Positions 26,343 to 35,542 of a stretch of 64,000 nt of DNA are shown piece by piece (position 1 is the first letter of the stretch; every line of letters begins with the position of its first letter). The notes under the pieces were generated by a model. The model searched no databases and was not told the origin of the DNA. It was given only the letters and a program-made list of their open reading frames with translations. The stretch lies in contig CAJUER010000001.1 of the NCBI GenBank assembly GCA_910585705.1, forward strand, positions 918,840-982,839, written 5' to 3'. Made by a program: the position numbers and the translations under genes. This DNA is from an uncultured Christensenella sp. Lineage in GTDB: Bacteria; Bacillota; Clostridia; Christensenellales; Borkfalkiaceae.

Positions 26343-27494
26343 TCAACGTTTTGAAATTTCGGCAAAAGCAAGCTCAGCCATTGCCTTGTACGCGCTTTCG
26401 GAAGGGTGAAGACAGTCGCCGCTGTCAAATCCTTGCCTGAATGCGGCGGGATTTTCTTCCGAGCGAAGCAGTTTTTCAAAGTCTATACAGCCCTCTGTTT
26501 CCTTGTTCGCACGCACCCATTCGTTGAACGTGTTTTTCAATTCCTCTCGGAAAGGCGCATAAGTGCGCCAGCCGTAAATGGGCAGAAGCGTGCCCAGATA
26601 CACTTTAAGCTTCAAATCGTGCGCTTTGCGGATATATGCATTTATCCCCTCCTCCAACTCTTCGGCGGACGGCAAATCCGACATAGGTCTGAACGGGTTT
26701 ACTTCCGTGCCTACGGGGTGAATTATGTCGTTTATGCCCTGTTGGATAATCACCGCGTCCGCGCCGCTTACTGAGGAAATTTCACGCCCGAAGCGGTTTT
26801 TTCCGCACAGTCCGTAACTTTCGTAAGTTATACATTCGTATTCTCGCAGAACGCGCGTGCCGCTTGCCGCCCTGCGTATCACCGCAGTGGTGTTGTAAGC
26901 GTCGTCCATACACATTTGAGAAAGATAGTCAACCCAGCTTTGCGCGGTAATAGAGTCGCCGTAGCAGACCACACAACGGTTATTGTCGTCCGTAAGCAAG
27001 TCGATACCGGTCAGAAAATAAAACGTATTGGTCGTGCGCGTTTGGTTTATGGGAAGCACGGGTGAAAGCGTTTGGTTTCCGAGAGAGAAAAAGCCTTTGG
27101 AAAGAGGACCCGTTATCACAACGGCAGAGCGCATGAGCGTGAAGTTTTTTAAATAGATACTGACCGAAACGCAGCCTTTCGACTTTATGCGGAAATTTAT
27201 TTCATCTGAAAAAATTTCCTCGCCCGCCGCAAGCGTAACGCTTTCACTGCCGCCAAACGTCACAAGCGCGGCGTCTTTCGGATTTATTTCCCTGTCGGAA
27301 ATTGCGGAAGCTATCGTAACCCGCGTAAACTCCACGCTTTCTGTTCCGCAGAAGTTGGAAAAATGAAGCCGCACCCTATCGCCTGCAAGCGCGCACTTTA
27401 CGGGATAGCGCAAGGTTATATCCTTTGCGTAAGTTTCTGGGCGGCGTTCCGCAACAGAAGTTGCGTTGCCCCACACGGTAACCCATTTAGTCAT
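26343..27494 (-). CDS. SGNH/GDSL hydrolase
   Basis: 383 residues. The first ~150 residues look like a beta-sandwich accessory domain as in carbohydrate esterases; VVCYGDSITAQSW is block I with the nucleophile serine, GINDIIHP block III, and DCLHPSESAYKAM block V with Asp and His. Most likely a deacetylase or esterase acting on sugars. Its ATG overlaps the stop of the GH3 gene by eight bases, so the two are co-translated. No signal peptide; cytoplasmic. Confidence 0.85.
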   Translation of the reverse strand: MTKWVTVWGNATSVAERRPETYAKDITLRYPVKCALAGDRVRLHFSNFCGTESVEFTRVTIASAISDREINPKDAALVTFGGSESVTLAAGEEIFSDEINFRIKSKGCVSVSIYLKNFTLMRSAVVITGPLSKGFFSLGNQTLSPVLPINQTRTTNTFYFLTGIDLLTDDNNRCVVCYGDSITAQSWVDYLSQMCMDDAYNTTAVIRRAASGTRVLREYECITYESYGLCGKNRFGREISSVSGADAVIIQQGINDIIHPVGTEVNPFRPMSDLPSAEELEEGINAYIRKAHDLKLKVYLGTLLPIYGWRTYAPFREELKNTFNEWVRANKETEGCIDFEKLLRSEENPAAFRQGFDSGDCLHPSESAYKAMAELAFAEISKR

Positions 27495-29703
27495 ATCTCT
27501 TATTCCTATCCTTTTTAAGCATTTTAAAAATCCCTTTGAAAAATTTTCCGTTGAACGTCAGCAAGAGCCCGTCAAGAGTTTTTTCGCTCATTTTGCCGAA
27601 CTGCGCCAGCGTGCGCATAGGCAGATATTCCATCGAGCCGTAAACTGTCGGCTTGTTCCTTACCGCGAAAAGACTGAGTCTTGCGAAAAGCCGTCCGAAC
27701 GCGCCGCGCGCGTTTTTCAACTCGCATAGAGGCGTGTGAATATCCGCCGTCACCCTGCCATTTTCGTCTTTATTTATTTTATACGGTTCGGGTTTCAGGT
27801 TTTCCGTTCGCGGTTCGCAAATGCCCTTCACCCCTTCCTTATTCAAAGTACCCGAAAGTCTTATATCCGCACTCGACGCGGCAATATGAATTTTGTACTC
27901 TCCGCCGACGCACACCCACTTTTTACTTTCCACATCATACGAGCGAAAGGAAAATTCATCGAATAAAATTTCTACGCGTTTACTTTCGCCTGCGTTCAGA
28001 AATACTTTCTCGAAGCCCTTTAAAAACGCGGCGGGAGCGTTTGCGCTTTCGGGGTATTCTATATACATCTGGACGGTTTCGCCGCCGTAAACTCCGCCCG
28101 TGTTGGCAACAGTGAACGAAACTCCGCGTTCGGTTATCCCCAAATCGGAATACTCGAACCGCGTATACGACAGACCGAATCCGAAAGGATACTTTGCTTT
28201 CACTCCCGACAGATAGCCGACGCGCATACCTTCGCGATATACGGTATAATAAGGGTTCTCGTTAAAATACTGCGTGCTCGGAACGTCTTGCACGTTTTCG
28301 GGAAAGGTTTCCGCAAGCTTTCCCGAAGGGTTGACTTTGCCGTGCAGAATATCGGCAACCGCTTCGGCGGCGCTCTCGCCAGAAAGTCCTGCGTAAAGCA
28401 AAGCCCCGACGTTTTTATCCCAACTTGTGTCAACCGCGCAACCGCCGAACAAAACTACGATAACGCGCTTTTTCAAACGGCACAGCTTTTCCAAAAGAGC
28501 GGTCTGGTTTTCGGGCATATTTATATTCTTTCTGTCATACCCCTCGAAGTCGCCCTCCGCTCCCATACAGTAAATTATATTTCCCGCGTTCGCGCACAGC
28601 TTCAATGCACGCCGTTCGAGACGGCGACTGCGCTTTGCGCCCTTATAACCTGCGGAAAATTCAAAGGGCAGTACTTCCTTTAAAGTCTTTGCGTTTCTTG
28701 CGTTGACGCGCGACGAGCCGCCGCCCTGCATCAAAAGTTTTTCCGCGTATTCGCCGATAAGCACGGTTTTGTCCTGCGAAAGCGGAAGCGCTCCATCGTT
28801 TTTTAACAGCACGACGCACTCTTCCGCGCACTTTTTCGCAATATCTACGCGCACTTCTTTATCAATAGTCTTGCGTTCGGCGTTCGCCGCTTTTGAAATG
28901 CGGGACGCGCAGGCGTCTATTTCGCTTTCGGAAAGCGCGCCGCTTTTAAGCGAACACTTGACTTCGTCTGCTGAAAGCCTGCAAAACGGCATTTCCAAAT
29001 CCAAACCGCAAGCGCACGCTTTTGCGCGGTCGGCAACTCCGCCCCAGTCTGAAACGGTAATTCCGCCGAACCCCCATTCGCCGCGAAGAACTTCGCTTAT
29101 TAAAGGACTTTCACTGCAATAAACACCGTTAAGCCTGTTGTACGCCGTCATTACCGCCGTCGGATTTGCACGCTTCACGGCTATTTCGAACGCAGTCAGA
29201 TATATCTCGCGCAGGGTTCTTTCGTCAACTGCGGAATCGCAAACCATTCTCCCCCGCTCTCTGTTATTCGCCGCAAAATGTTTAAGGCACGCGCCAGTAC
29301 CCGCGCTCTGCACGCCGTTTGCATAGCTTGCGCCCAGTATACCGTTCAGGTACGCGTCTTCGGAAAAATATTCGAAATTCCTGCCGCACAGCGGACTGCG
29401 CTTTATGTTCAAATCGGGTGCAAGAAGGATTCCGACGCCCGCGCGCTTCGCCTCAACCCCTATCGCAAAACCAACTTCCCCGCAAAGCTTTTTATTCCAA
29501 CTTGCCGCAAGCGCGGAATGTGACGGAAAGCAGGTTGACGGCGCGGAGGCATTAAGCCCCAAATGGTCGCCCTTGCCGCTCTGCAAGCGCACGCCCGAAG
29601 GTCCGTCAGAAAAGCGTATGCTTTCCGTCCCCGCCGCGTTTGCGCTATGCCAGAAATCCTTCCCCGTAAGCAATTCAATTTTTTCGTCTGTGTTGCCGTT
29701 CAT
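27487..29703 (-). CDS. glycoside hydrolase family 3 beta-glucosidase-like enzyme
   Basis: About 738 residues from ATG 29703 (MNGNTDEKIELLTGKDFW); a 30-residue longer frame reads through the promoter region. GH3 N domain: FSDGPSGVR, LLAPDLNIKRSPLCGRNFEYFSED (split family motif), KHFAANNRER, and nucleophile aspartate in GGITVSDWGG. GH3 C domain with LLIKNDG-like CVVLLKNDGALPL, then a fibronectin-III-like domain, then ~90 extra residues. No signal peptide, so it acts on imported oligosaccharides. No clear ribosome site. First gene of the hydrolase operon. Confidence 0.88.
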   Translation of the reverse strand: MNGNTDEKIELLTGKDFWHSANAAGTESIRFSDGPSGVRLQSGKGDHLGLNASAPSTCFPSHSALAASWNKKLCGEVGFAIGVEAKRAGVGILLAPDLNIKRSPLCGRNFEYFSEDAYLNGILGASYANGVQSAGTGACLKHFAANNRERGRMVCDSAVDERTLREIYLTAFEIAVKRANPTAVMTAYNRLNGVYCSESPLISEVLRGEWGFGGITVSDWGGVADRAKACACGLDLEMPFCRLSADEVKCSLKSGALSESEIDACASRISKAANAERKTIDKEVRVDIAKKCAEECVVLLKNDGALPLSQDKTVLIGEYAEKLLMQGGGSSRVNARNAKTLKEVLPFEFSAGYKGAKRSRRLERRALKLCANAGNIIYCMGAEGDFEGYDRKNINMPENQTALLEKLCRLKKRVIVVLFGGCAVDTSWDKNVGALLYAGLSGESAAEAVADILHGKVNPSGKLAETFPENVQDVPSTQYFNENPYYTVYREGMRVGYLSGVKAKYPFGFGLSYTRFEYSDLGITERGVSFTVANTGGVYGGETVQMYIEYPESANAPAAFLKGFEKVFLNAGESKRVEILFDEFSFRSYDVESKKWVCVGGEYKIHIAASSADIRLSGTLNKEGVKGICEPRTENLKPEPYKINKDENGRVTADIHTPLCELKNARGAFGRLFARLSLFAVRNKPTVYGSMEYLPMRTLAQFGKMSEKTLDGLLLTFNGKFFKGIFKMLKKDRNKRYD

Positions 29704-29758
29704 ATGTTTATAAATAAAGTTTAACACAACGCCGCGCAATTTGCAAACATATGTAAAT

Positions 29759-29786
29759 CGGCGCGCCTTTATTTTAAGGCGCGCCG
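29759..29786 (-). terminator. terminator of DUF378 gene
   Basis: CGGCGCGCCTT / AAGGCGCGCCG eleven-base stem with a TATTTT loop; short T-tract on the minus strand. Confidence 0.65.
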
Positions 29787-29805
29787 TCCGCATTTTATAT
29801 TATGC

Positions 29806-30063
29806 TTAACTGTGTTGTTCCGCGTGCTGCTGCTCCGCTTCACCGTCTCTCATTCTCAGTCTTAAACCGTGTCCCGAAATTATGGGAGAGATTATAAGCC
29901 AAACCGCCGCAAGGGTAATTATAACGTAGGTTATAATCGAAGCGACGGAACGGGGTCCCTGAAATACCCAGCCTACGAGATTGAAGTTGAATATTCCGTA
30001 AAGTCCCCAGTTCACTGCACCGAGAAGGACGAGAATGTAAGAAATGATATTTGCAATTACCAT
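29806..30063 (-). CDS. DUF378 family membrane protein
   Basis: 85 residues, two transmembrane helices (~5-27 and ~40-60) with the diagnostic LLGAVNWGLYGIFNFNLVGWVF between them. The short C-terminal tail is polar and His/Gln-rich. Function of the family unknown. AAGGAG box before the ATG. Divergent from tcdA. Confidence 0.85.
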   Translation of the reverse strand: MVIANIISYILVLLGAVNWGLYGIFNFNLVGWVFQGPRSVASIITYVIITLAAVWLIISPIISGHGLRLRMRDGEAEQQHAEQHS

Positions 30064-30117
30064 AAATAAATCTCCTTAACGTTATATTCTGCATTACAGG
30101 AGAAAATATGCGGCGGC

Positions 30118-30146
30118 TTGACAGCGCCGCCGTTAAATGGTAAAAT
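30118..30146 (+). promoter_or_regulatory. leaderless promoter of tcdA
   Basis: TTGACA (30118-30123), 17-bp spacer, TAAAAT (30141-30146), then six T and the ATG. The -35 sits in the loop of a perfect GC dyad (CGGCGGC 30111-30117 / GCCGCCG 30126-30132). Confidence 0.75.
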
Positions 30147-30152
30147 TTTTTT

Positions 30153-30848
30153 ATGGATAAAATGTTTGCGCGCACAGAGGCGCTTATAGGCGAAAGCGCG
30201 CTCGGAAAATTGAAAAGAAGCCGCGTGGCCGTTTTCGGCGCGGGCGGCGTGGGCGGTTACTGCATAGAAGCGCTTGCAAGAAGCGGCGTGGGCGCGATAG
30301 ATATTATCGACGGCGATAAGGTTGATATAACAAATATCAACCGCCAGATTATCGCACTGCAAAGCACCGTAGGCATGCTGAAATGCGACGCGGCGGAGCA
30401 AAGAATAAACTCTGTCAATCCCGAATGCAAAGTCAAAAAATACCCGCTGTTTTTCCTGCCCGAAAATTCGCACCTTATAGATTTTTCGGTATACGATTAC
30501 ATCGTAGACGCAGTAGACACCGTCAGCGCAAAAATAGAAATCGTCACCCGTGCAAATAGCGCGGGCGTAAAAGTAATTTCCGCTATGGGCGCGGGCAACA
30601 AACTTGACGCAACGTGCTTCAAGGTCGCCGACGTATACAAAACCGACGTGTGCCCTTTGGCGCGAGTTATGCGCAGAGAACTGAAAAAACGCGGCGTTGC
30701 AAACCTTAAAACCGTCTACTCGGACGAGCCGCCCGTGAACGCCGATTTATCGGAAAACGGCAAGCCCGTACCGGCAAGCATTGCATTCGTCCCTTCGGTT
30801 GCAGGGCTTATTATCGCGGGCGAAGTTATAAAGGATTTGATAGGCTGA
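30153..30848 (+). CDS. tcdA: tRNA threonylcarbamoyladenosine dehydratase
   Basis: 231 residues of the ThiF/MoeB/HesA E1-like family. Cyclises t6A37 to ct6A in ANN-decoding tRNAs, using ATP. AVFGAGGVGGYCIEALAR is the nucleotide-binding loop, IINGDKV-like IIDGDKVDITNINRQ follows, and KTDVCPLARVMRRELKKRGV is the TcdA/CsdL-specific segment. No ribosome site: the -10 box is six bases from the ATG, so translation is likely leaderless. Confidence 0.9.
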   Translation: MDKMFARTEALIGESALGKLKRSRVAVFGAGGVGGYCIEALARSGVGAIDIIDGDKVDITNINRQIIALQSTVGMLKCDAAEQRINSVNPECKVKKYPLFFLPENSHLIDFSVYDYIVDAVDTVSAKIEIVTRANSAGVKVISAMGAGNKLDATCFKVADVYKTDVCPLARVMRRELKKRGVANLKTVYSDEPPVNADLSENGKPVPASIAFVPSVAGLIIAGEVIKDLIG

Positions 30849-30877
30849 CCTTAGCCTACCCGTCCGCAAATTAAAAT

Positions 30878-31417
30878 TTATTTTTCGTACACACTGCGCT
30901 TTAAAATGCCTATATACGGCAGATGACGGTACTCCTCGTTATAGTCGAGACCGTAACCGATTACAAACTCGTTCTCTATCATAAAGCAGTTGTAGTCGGA
31001 CTTGATGTCGTATTCGCGCCGTTCGGCTTTATCCAAAAGGGTTACTATCGTAACGGAAGCCGCGCCGCGCTCGGTCAAAAGCGCCTTTAAATTCGCAAGC
31101 GTAAAGCCGCTGTCAATTATGTCCTCGACGATGATAACGTCCCTGCCCTTGACGTCGCGGTCCAAATCCTTTTTGATTTTCAGCTTGCCCGACGACACCG
31201 CACCCGAGCCGTAAGACGAAACGGCTAAAAAGTCAAGCTCTATCGGCATACTCAGAAAGCGGATAAAGTCGGCATAAAAAATTATACTGCCCTTTAAAAT
31301 GCCTACGACAAGCGGACGCTTTCCGTCAAAAGCCCTGTCCACTTCTTGCGCAACCTCCCTGACGCGACCTCTCAACTGTTCTTCGGTAAGCAAAATACGC
31401 TCGCAATCCTTGTGCAT
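30878..31417 (-). CDS. hpt: hypoxanthine phosphoribosyltransferase
   Basis: 179 residues. Purine salvage: hypoxanthine or guanine plus PRPP to IMP or GMP. VIIVEDIIDSGFTL is the PRPP-binding loop; FLAVSSYGSGAVSSGKLKI is the flexible catalytic loop; ENEFVIGYGLDYNEEYRHLPYIG is split across the C-terminal hood. Ribosome site AAGGAG. Near tilS, as in many Bacillota, though two small genes intervene here. Confidence 0.95.
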   Translation of the reverse strand: MHKDCERILLTEEQLRGRVREVAQEVDRAFDGKRPLVVGILKGSIIFYADFIRFLSMPIELDFLAVSSYGSGAVSSGKLKIKKDLDRDVKGRDVIIVEDIIDSGFTLANLKALLTERGAASVTIVTLLDKAERREYDIKSDYNCFMIENEFVIGYGLDYNEEYRHLPYIGILKRSVYEK

Positions 31418-31496
31418 AAATAAATTTCTCCTTAGTGTTTATAAATTCAAAGCGGCTTTTAAGCCGTTGTTTTTTGTTTTATCGGCCGATCCGTGT

Positions 31497-31838
31497 TTAA
31501 AAATTTCCGCCGTTCCAACCCCAGTTGTCTACGCCGTGATAAGTTATGTAAACGTGCGTGCCGGAAATTTCAAGCTCGCTTTCGAGCACGCTGCAAAGCC
31601 TTTCCGTCATTTTTTCGCATGCGGAGGGTTGCGCCGCGCCGAACAGACTTACCGAAAGATACGCGCCGTTGAAAAGCTTTTTTCCGCCGAAGTACAAATC
31701 GCACCCGTCGGTAATCCCCACCATCAAATAGCTTTCGGGCTTGTTCAAAATTGTTACGGCTTTACCCAGCTCGGACTTGATTTTTTCCTTCTTCTCTTCC
31801 GTAAGCTTTTGTGAAAATTTGCAATCTATAAAAGGCAT
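31497..31838 (-). CDS. MIF/tautomerase superfamily protein
   Basis: 113 residues, starting MPFIDCKFSQKLT with the catalytic Pro after Met removal, and ending in the family-like YHGVDNWGWNGGNF. The beta-alpha-beta fold is evident from YLMVGITDGCDLYFGG, the region corresponding to MIF's PxxYMxV. Likely a phenylpyruvate or related tautomerase, trimeric. AAAGGAG box. Follows the DUF3592-like gene by 16 bp. Confidence 0.85.
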   Translation of the reverse strand: MPFIDCKFSQKLTEEKKEKIKSELGKAVTILNKPESYLMVGITDGCDLYFGGKKLFNGAYLSVSLFGAAQPSACEKMTERLCSVLESELEISGTHVYITYHGVDNWGWNGGNF

Positions 31839-31854
31839 AATTTTTCTCCTTTAA

Positions 31855-32364
31855 TTAAATTAAATAATCTTCGTCATTGTCGACCGCTTTATCGACCACG
31901 CTCCTTTTTCGTCCGTACATAACGGTAATCGGAACGACTAATAAAATCGCGGCAACGCACGGCATAACTATGCTTAACGAAAGAAAAACGGGATAACGCT
32001 TCATCTCTGTTTCCGTTATGCACGAGCCGCTTTTTATAAACATTTTAACAGTCTTATCCAAATGCGCCTTGCCAATACTTTCGGCTTTTTCGCGTGACTG
32101 CCACGTGAAATTGTATTGCACGTCCGTAAAATAATTGTGTCCGCGTTCGTCAACGTAGCGGCAGTTCAAAAAGCATATATACCCTTTGCTTCCCGTGCTG
32201 TGTCTTATGTCATAATTATAGACCGTGCCGTACACTTCTTTGCCGCCGCGAAACGAACCCAACTTTACAGCGTCCGTAATGAATATCATGCCGACCGCAA
32301 AAGCGACCGCCGCCATTCCCGCAAACATAATAGTCAGGGCTTTTTTCGTATTCGTTTTTTTCAT
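31855..32364 (-). CDS. two-helix membrane protein, DUF3592-like
   Basis: 169 residues: transmembrane helix at ~9-30, an extracytoplasmic ~90-residue beta-rich domain (GTVYNYDIRHSTGSKGYICF... then a basic segment), a second helix at ~125-149, and an acidic C-terminal tail. This pattern resembles DUF3592 proteins; assignment tentative. GGAG about ten bases before the ATG. Gap of 23 bp from tilS indicates co-transcription. Confidence 0.6.
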   Translation of the reverse strand: MKKTNTKKALTIMFAGMAAVAFAVGMIFITDAVKLGSFRGGKEVYGTVYNYDIRHSTGSKGYICFLNCRYVDERGHNYFTDVQYNFTWQSREKAESIGKAHLDKTVKMFIKSGSCITETEMKRYPVFLSLSIVMPCVAAILLVVPITVMYGRKRSVVDKAVDNDEDYLI

Positions 32365-32387
32365 CGATACACAACTCCGCGCAACGG

Positions 32388-33662
32388 TTATTTATTAAGC
32401 CTGCAAATGATATAACGCACCTTGCGCGTATTTTCCGTAACCTTGATTTTATCGGAAATTTCAACTCCGCACACGGCGAGAACTTCGTCCCCGTCCGCAA
32501 TCAACGGAATAATTTTGCGCAGTCTTACGGGTATTTTTCTGTCGGTCAGAAAGTCGCCGAGCTTCTTCGTCCCTCCCCCGAATTTTTTGAACTTATCCCC
32601 CGTTTCAAACGAGCGGATAACTGCGGTTTCGGGTATTCGTTCGGCATCGAATTTAAGACATCCGCACTCTGCCGCGTCGGAAATTTCAACCCGAACGCCG
32701 CACAACTCCGCCGCTTTGAAATCCTTGTACGGAACGGGTTCAAATCGGGTTTTATCCGCCGCGATTAAAGTAATTCCGGTCTCCTCCTTGTATGCGCAAA
32801 GACCGATAAATTCAAACCTTTTGCCCGTTTCGGCAAACTGTAAATTATACAGAGCTTCGATATGGTTTAAAGTATAATCCTTCTTACGGAAAAAATCCTT
32901 CACCGCACAGACCGCCGCGCGCGCGAACAGCGGCTTTTCTCCGCACGTCTTTATAAAAGCCGTTCCGCCGTCCGTTTCGAGTATTCCGCGCTCACGCATA
33001 ACAGAGTTGATAAACTTGTCGTCCTCTGCGGCAAGACGGGAAAAGCGGTAAATCGCTTCCGCCGCGCCGGGCACAGCTTTTTCAAGCTCCGGCAGTATGT
33101 TTAGGCGTATTTTATTGCGCGTATATACGTCCGTGAAGTTTGTTTCGTCCTCGACGTAAGGAATATTGTTTTGTCTGATATATTCGTCGATTTCCGCGCG
33201 CGTGCAGCCTATAAGCGGACGTATAAGTTTTCCGCCGTAAAACTGTGTATCGGTTATGCCCGCCATTGCGGATAGCCCTCCTCCGCGTGCGAGATTGAAC
33301 AGAACAGTTTCCGCGTTGTCGTTTAAATGATGAGCCGTCGCAACCGCGTCCGCTCCGTTTTGCAAAGCTTCGCGGTAGCAGTTAAGCCGCCACTCGCGCG
33401 CCGCCGCCTCGCCCCCTTCCGCTTCGCCTCGCACAAAACGCATAAGCGGAACGGAATTTTGCTCGCACCAGTTTGCAACAAAAAGACTGTCGCGCACGGA
33501 AGCTGCGCCACGCATAGAATGGTCGCAGTTCAATGCGGAAAGTATTATGCCGTATTCGCTTGCGTGGACATGCAGATAGTGTAAAAGCGCCATCGAATCT
33601 TTTCCGCCCGAAACGGCAACGCATATTTTAAGTTGTGCGTAATTCTCCAACGCAGGTTTCAT
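32388..33662 (-). CDS. tilS: tRNA(Ile)-lysidine synthetase
   Basis: 424 residues. Modifies C34 of the CAU-anticodon tRNA-Ile to lysidine. KICVAVSGGKDSMALLHYL (residues ~11-29) is the PP-loop SGGKDS; ATAHHLNDNAETVLFNLARGGG and RPLIGCTRAEIDEY are TilS-specific. C-terminal TilS_C domain with GTKKLGDFLTDRKIP. Likely leaderless: TATAAT ends six bases before the ATG and no ribosome site exists. Head of an operon toward hpt. Confidence 0.94.
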   Translation of the reverse strand: MKPALENYAQLKICVAVSGGKDSMALLHYLHVHASEYGIILSALNCDHSMRGAASVRDSLFVANWCEQNSVPLMRFVRGEAEGGEAAAREWRLNCYREALQNGADAVATAHHLNDNAETVLFNLARGGGLSAMAGITDTQFYGGKLIRPLIGCTRAEIDEYIRQNNIPYVEDETNFTDVYTRNKIRLNILPELEKAVPGAAEAIYRFSRLAAEDDKFINSVMRERGILETDGGTAFIKTCGEKPLFARAAVCAVKDFFRKKDYTLNHIEALYNLQFAETGKRFEFIGLCAYKEETGITLIAADKTRFEPVPYKDFKAAELCGVRVEISDAAECGCLKFDAERIPETAVIRSFETGDKFKKFGGGTKKLGDFLTDRKIPVRLRKIIPLIADGDEVLAVCGVEISDKIKVTENTRKVRYIICRLNK

Positions 33663-33668
33663 AGCAGA

Positions 33669-33697
33669 ATTATATCACAACGTTTGTCCGCACGCAA
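33669..33697 (-). promoter_or_regulatory. leaderless promoter of tilS
   Basis: TTGCGT (33692-33697), 17-bp spacer, TATAAT (33669-33674), six bases, ATG. Confidence 0.7.
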
Positions 33698-33749
33698 GCG
33701 CCGCTTATAAATTAATAAAAAATTAATTTTCTTTACGGCATAAAAACAG

Positions 33750-33778
33750 TTGACAAAAACCGTAATATTTAATAGAAT
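33750..33778 (+). promoter_or_regulatory. promoter of the tRNA operon
   Basis: TTGACA (33750-33755), 17-bp spacer, TAGAAT (33773-33778), about 28 bp before the first tRNA. Confidence 0.8.
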
Positions 33779-33806
33779 AATAAAGCCTTACACAAAAGGC
33801 AGTTAT

Positions 33807-33884
<78 letters not shown>

Positions 33885-33909
33885 AACAAACCCGCATAGG
33901 CGGGCTTAT

Positions 33910-33987
33910 GGCGACGTAGCTTAGTTGGTCTATAGCGGCCGGTTCATACCCGGCAGGTCGGCGGTTCGAATCCACCCGTCGCTACCA
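33910..33987 (+). tRNA. elongator tRNA-Met (CAT)
   Basis: Acceptor stem GGCGACG / CGTCGCT with a G-U first pair, anticodon loop TTCATAC, encoded CCA. The GGC start and overall sequence fit elongator Met rather than the lysidine-bearing tRNA-Ile. Confidence 0.88.
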
Positions 33988-34040
33988 AAGACGATTCCGC
34001 TTAAAAAAGCGAATTTAATATTGCCGAAAGGCATTTGACC

Positions 34041-34115
34041 GGCCCCTTGGTCAAGCGGTTAAGACATCACCCTTTCACGGTGGTAACATGGGTTCGATTC
34101 CCGTAGGGGTCACCA
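34041..34115 (+). tRNA. tRNA-Glu (TTC)
   Basis: Acceptor stem GGCCCCT / AGGGGTC, anticodon loop CTTTCAC, T-arm GGTTCGATTCC, encoded CCA. Its 3' end is the left boundary of the AT-rich island. Confidence 0.95.
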
Positions 34116-34120
34116 GATGA
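34101..34120 (+). repeat. left attachment site (attL), tRNA-Glu 3' end
   Basis: CCGTAGGGGTCACCAGATGA; pairs with CCGTTGAGGTCACCAGACGA at 45009-45028. Confidence 0.75.
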
Positions 34121-34123
34121 ACG

Positions 34124-34164
34124 AGAGCTGTAATTCGAACCTGCGAAGTACGAATTACAGCTCT
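34124..34164 (+). terminator. terminator after tRNA-Glu (island side)
   Basis: Fourteen-base perfect stem AGAGCTGTAATTCG / CGAATTACAGCTCT, 13-base loop, then TTTTTC. It lies inside the island, so the incoming element supplied a replacement terminator. 34165-34315 has only AT-rich sequence and a second hairpin (GCCTGTTTT / AAAACAGGC, 34212-34234) with a following T-tract. Confidence 0.85.
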
Positions 34165-34315
34165 TTTTCTGCACAATTTTATTTATTTTTACGGTTTTTT
34201 ACCGATATTTTGCCTGTTTTTTACTAAAACAGGCTTTTATATTTTTCGGACATTATTTTGCAAAACAGACCAAAAATGAAAATCAAATGTAAAAAAATTT
34301 CAAATCCGAACCTGT

Positions 34316-35443
34316 TTAGTCCGATTTTATAGCGTATAATTGCTCATATCTTTCAGGCGATAAATAGCCTAAAAAAGTATGCGGTCGTTTTACATTATAG
34401 TATTCGATATAGTCCGAAACCGACTTGTGAAATTTCCTTTCTGATTTGTATTTATAGCGGTACAATTCTTCCGCTTTCATTCCTTTAAAGAACGATTCGC
34501 TTACAGCGTTATCGTGCGGTCTGCCGCTTCTTGAAAATGATTGTGTTACACCGAATTGTTTTAAATAAGAGTAAAAACTTTTTGATATGTAGTTACTTCC
34601 GTTATCTGAATGAAATATTAGCCCGTCTTGCGGTTTACGACTGAAATACGCATATTTAAAAGTTGCCTTTGTCAACTACGTGCTGTTCCGTTTTGAAATC
34701 TTGAAAGCGACAACTTTTCTGGAATACAAATCCAATATAACGCAAATATATAATTTCCTTACATTGTAGCTAAAATAAGTTACGTCACTGACCCAAACTT
34801 GATTAGGTTTTTCGGCTTTAAAATTCTGTTTGAGGATATTTTCTTTTCGCCTTTCGCAGTATTCATATAATGCCTTCGCATTTGTTCTGACGCTGAACCA
34901 ACCGTTTTTATGCATTATATCTGCCACAAGCCTTTCAGTAACAATTATTCCTCTGTCGCGCATTACCGCAGCTATTTTACCTGCGCCGAAAGTTTGATTG
35001 CTCTTATTGTAAATTTCTTCAATAATCGGTTTTAGTTCCGACCTACGTTTTGCTATCTGTGAGTTTTCTCCTTTCCTACGCAAAAGAAAATTATAATAAG
35101 TTCCTTTAGGCACATTGAAAGCGTCGCATAAAGTATAAATAGTGTACTTTGATGACATTTCCTTAATAACTTCAAGCCTTTCACGAAGCGGATCGCTTGC
35201 CTTACAAGGTGCATTTTGCAAAATATGAACGACAAGTTTTTGCCGTTCATAAATTGTTTTTAGAATTTTGTAATCCTTTAAATTCACCTGATGGTCTTGC
35301 AAACCTGATTTATATTTTCTAATCCAATCATAAACCGTACTTCTCGGATAGCCGATATCTTTACAAATACTGTCAACCGTTTCTCCGCAAAGATACCTCT
35401 CCACTGCCTTTCGTTTTTCTTTTTCACCAATTCTTTTGTTCAT
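34316..35443 (-). pseudogene. IS3-family (IS150-like) transposase interrupted by an amber codon
   Basis: Read on the minus strand: N-terminal HTH (~1-60, DSICKDIGYPRSTVYDWIRKY), HTH_21, then an rve/DDE domain with first aspartate in WVSDVTYFSY, second in IFHSDNGSNY and glutamate in VSESFFKGMKAEEL. The frame is continuous for 375 codons except for one TAG at 34676-34678, where related transposases have a glutamine codon; a C-to-T change would explain it. The HTH and DDE parts are in one frame rather than the usual two. No matching terminal inverted repeats were found by eye. Inactive unless TAG is suppressed. Confidence 0.85.
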
Positions 35444-35508
35444 AAAATTTATCTCCTTTTGATTTATTGGTAGATAAATTTTATAATAAATTCAATTATT
35501 ATAATTCA

Positions 35509-35542
35509 AAAGCACTCACGCTGTCATACTCGTGAGTGCTTT
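35509..35542 (-). terminator. terminator of the RecQ module
   Basis: Twelve-base perfect stem AAAGCACTCACG / CGTGAGTGCTTT with a 10-base loop and TTTTG on the minus strand, 100 bp after the RecQ stop. Confidence 0.75.

Noticed and set aside
31441..31490. Plus-strand terminator-like hairpin (CGGCTTTTAAGCCG with T-run)
   Set aside because: No plus-strand gene precedes it closely; the stem is short with almost no loop.
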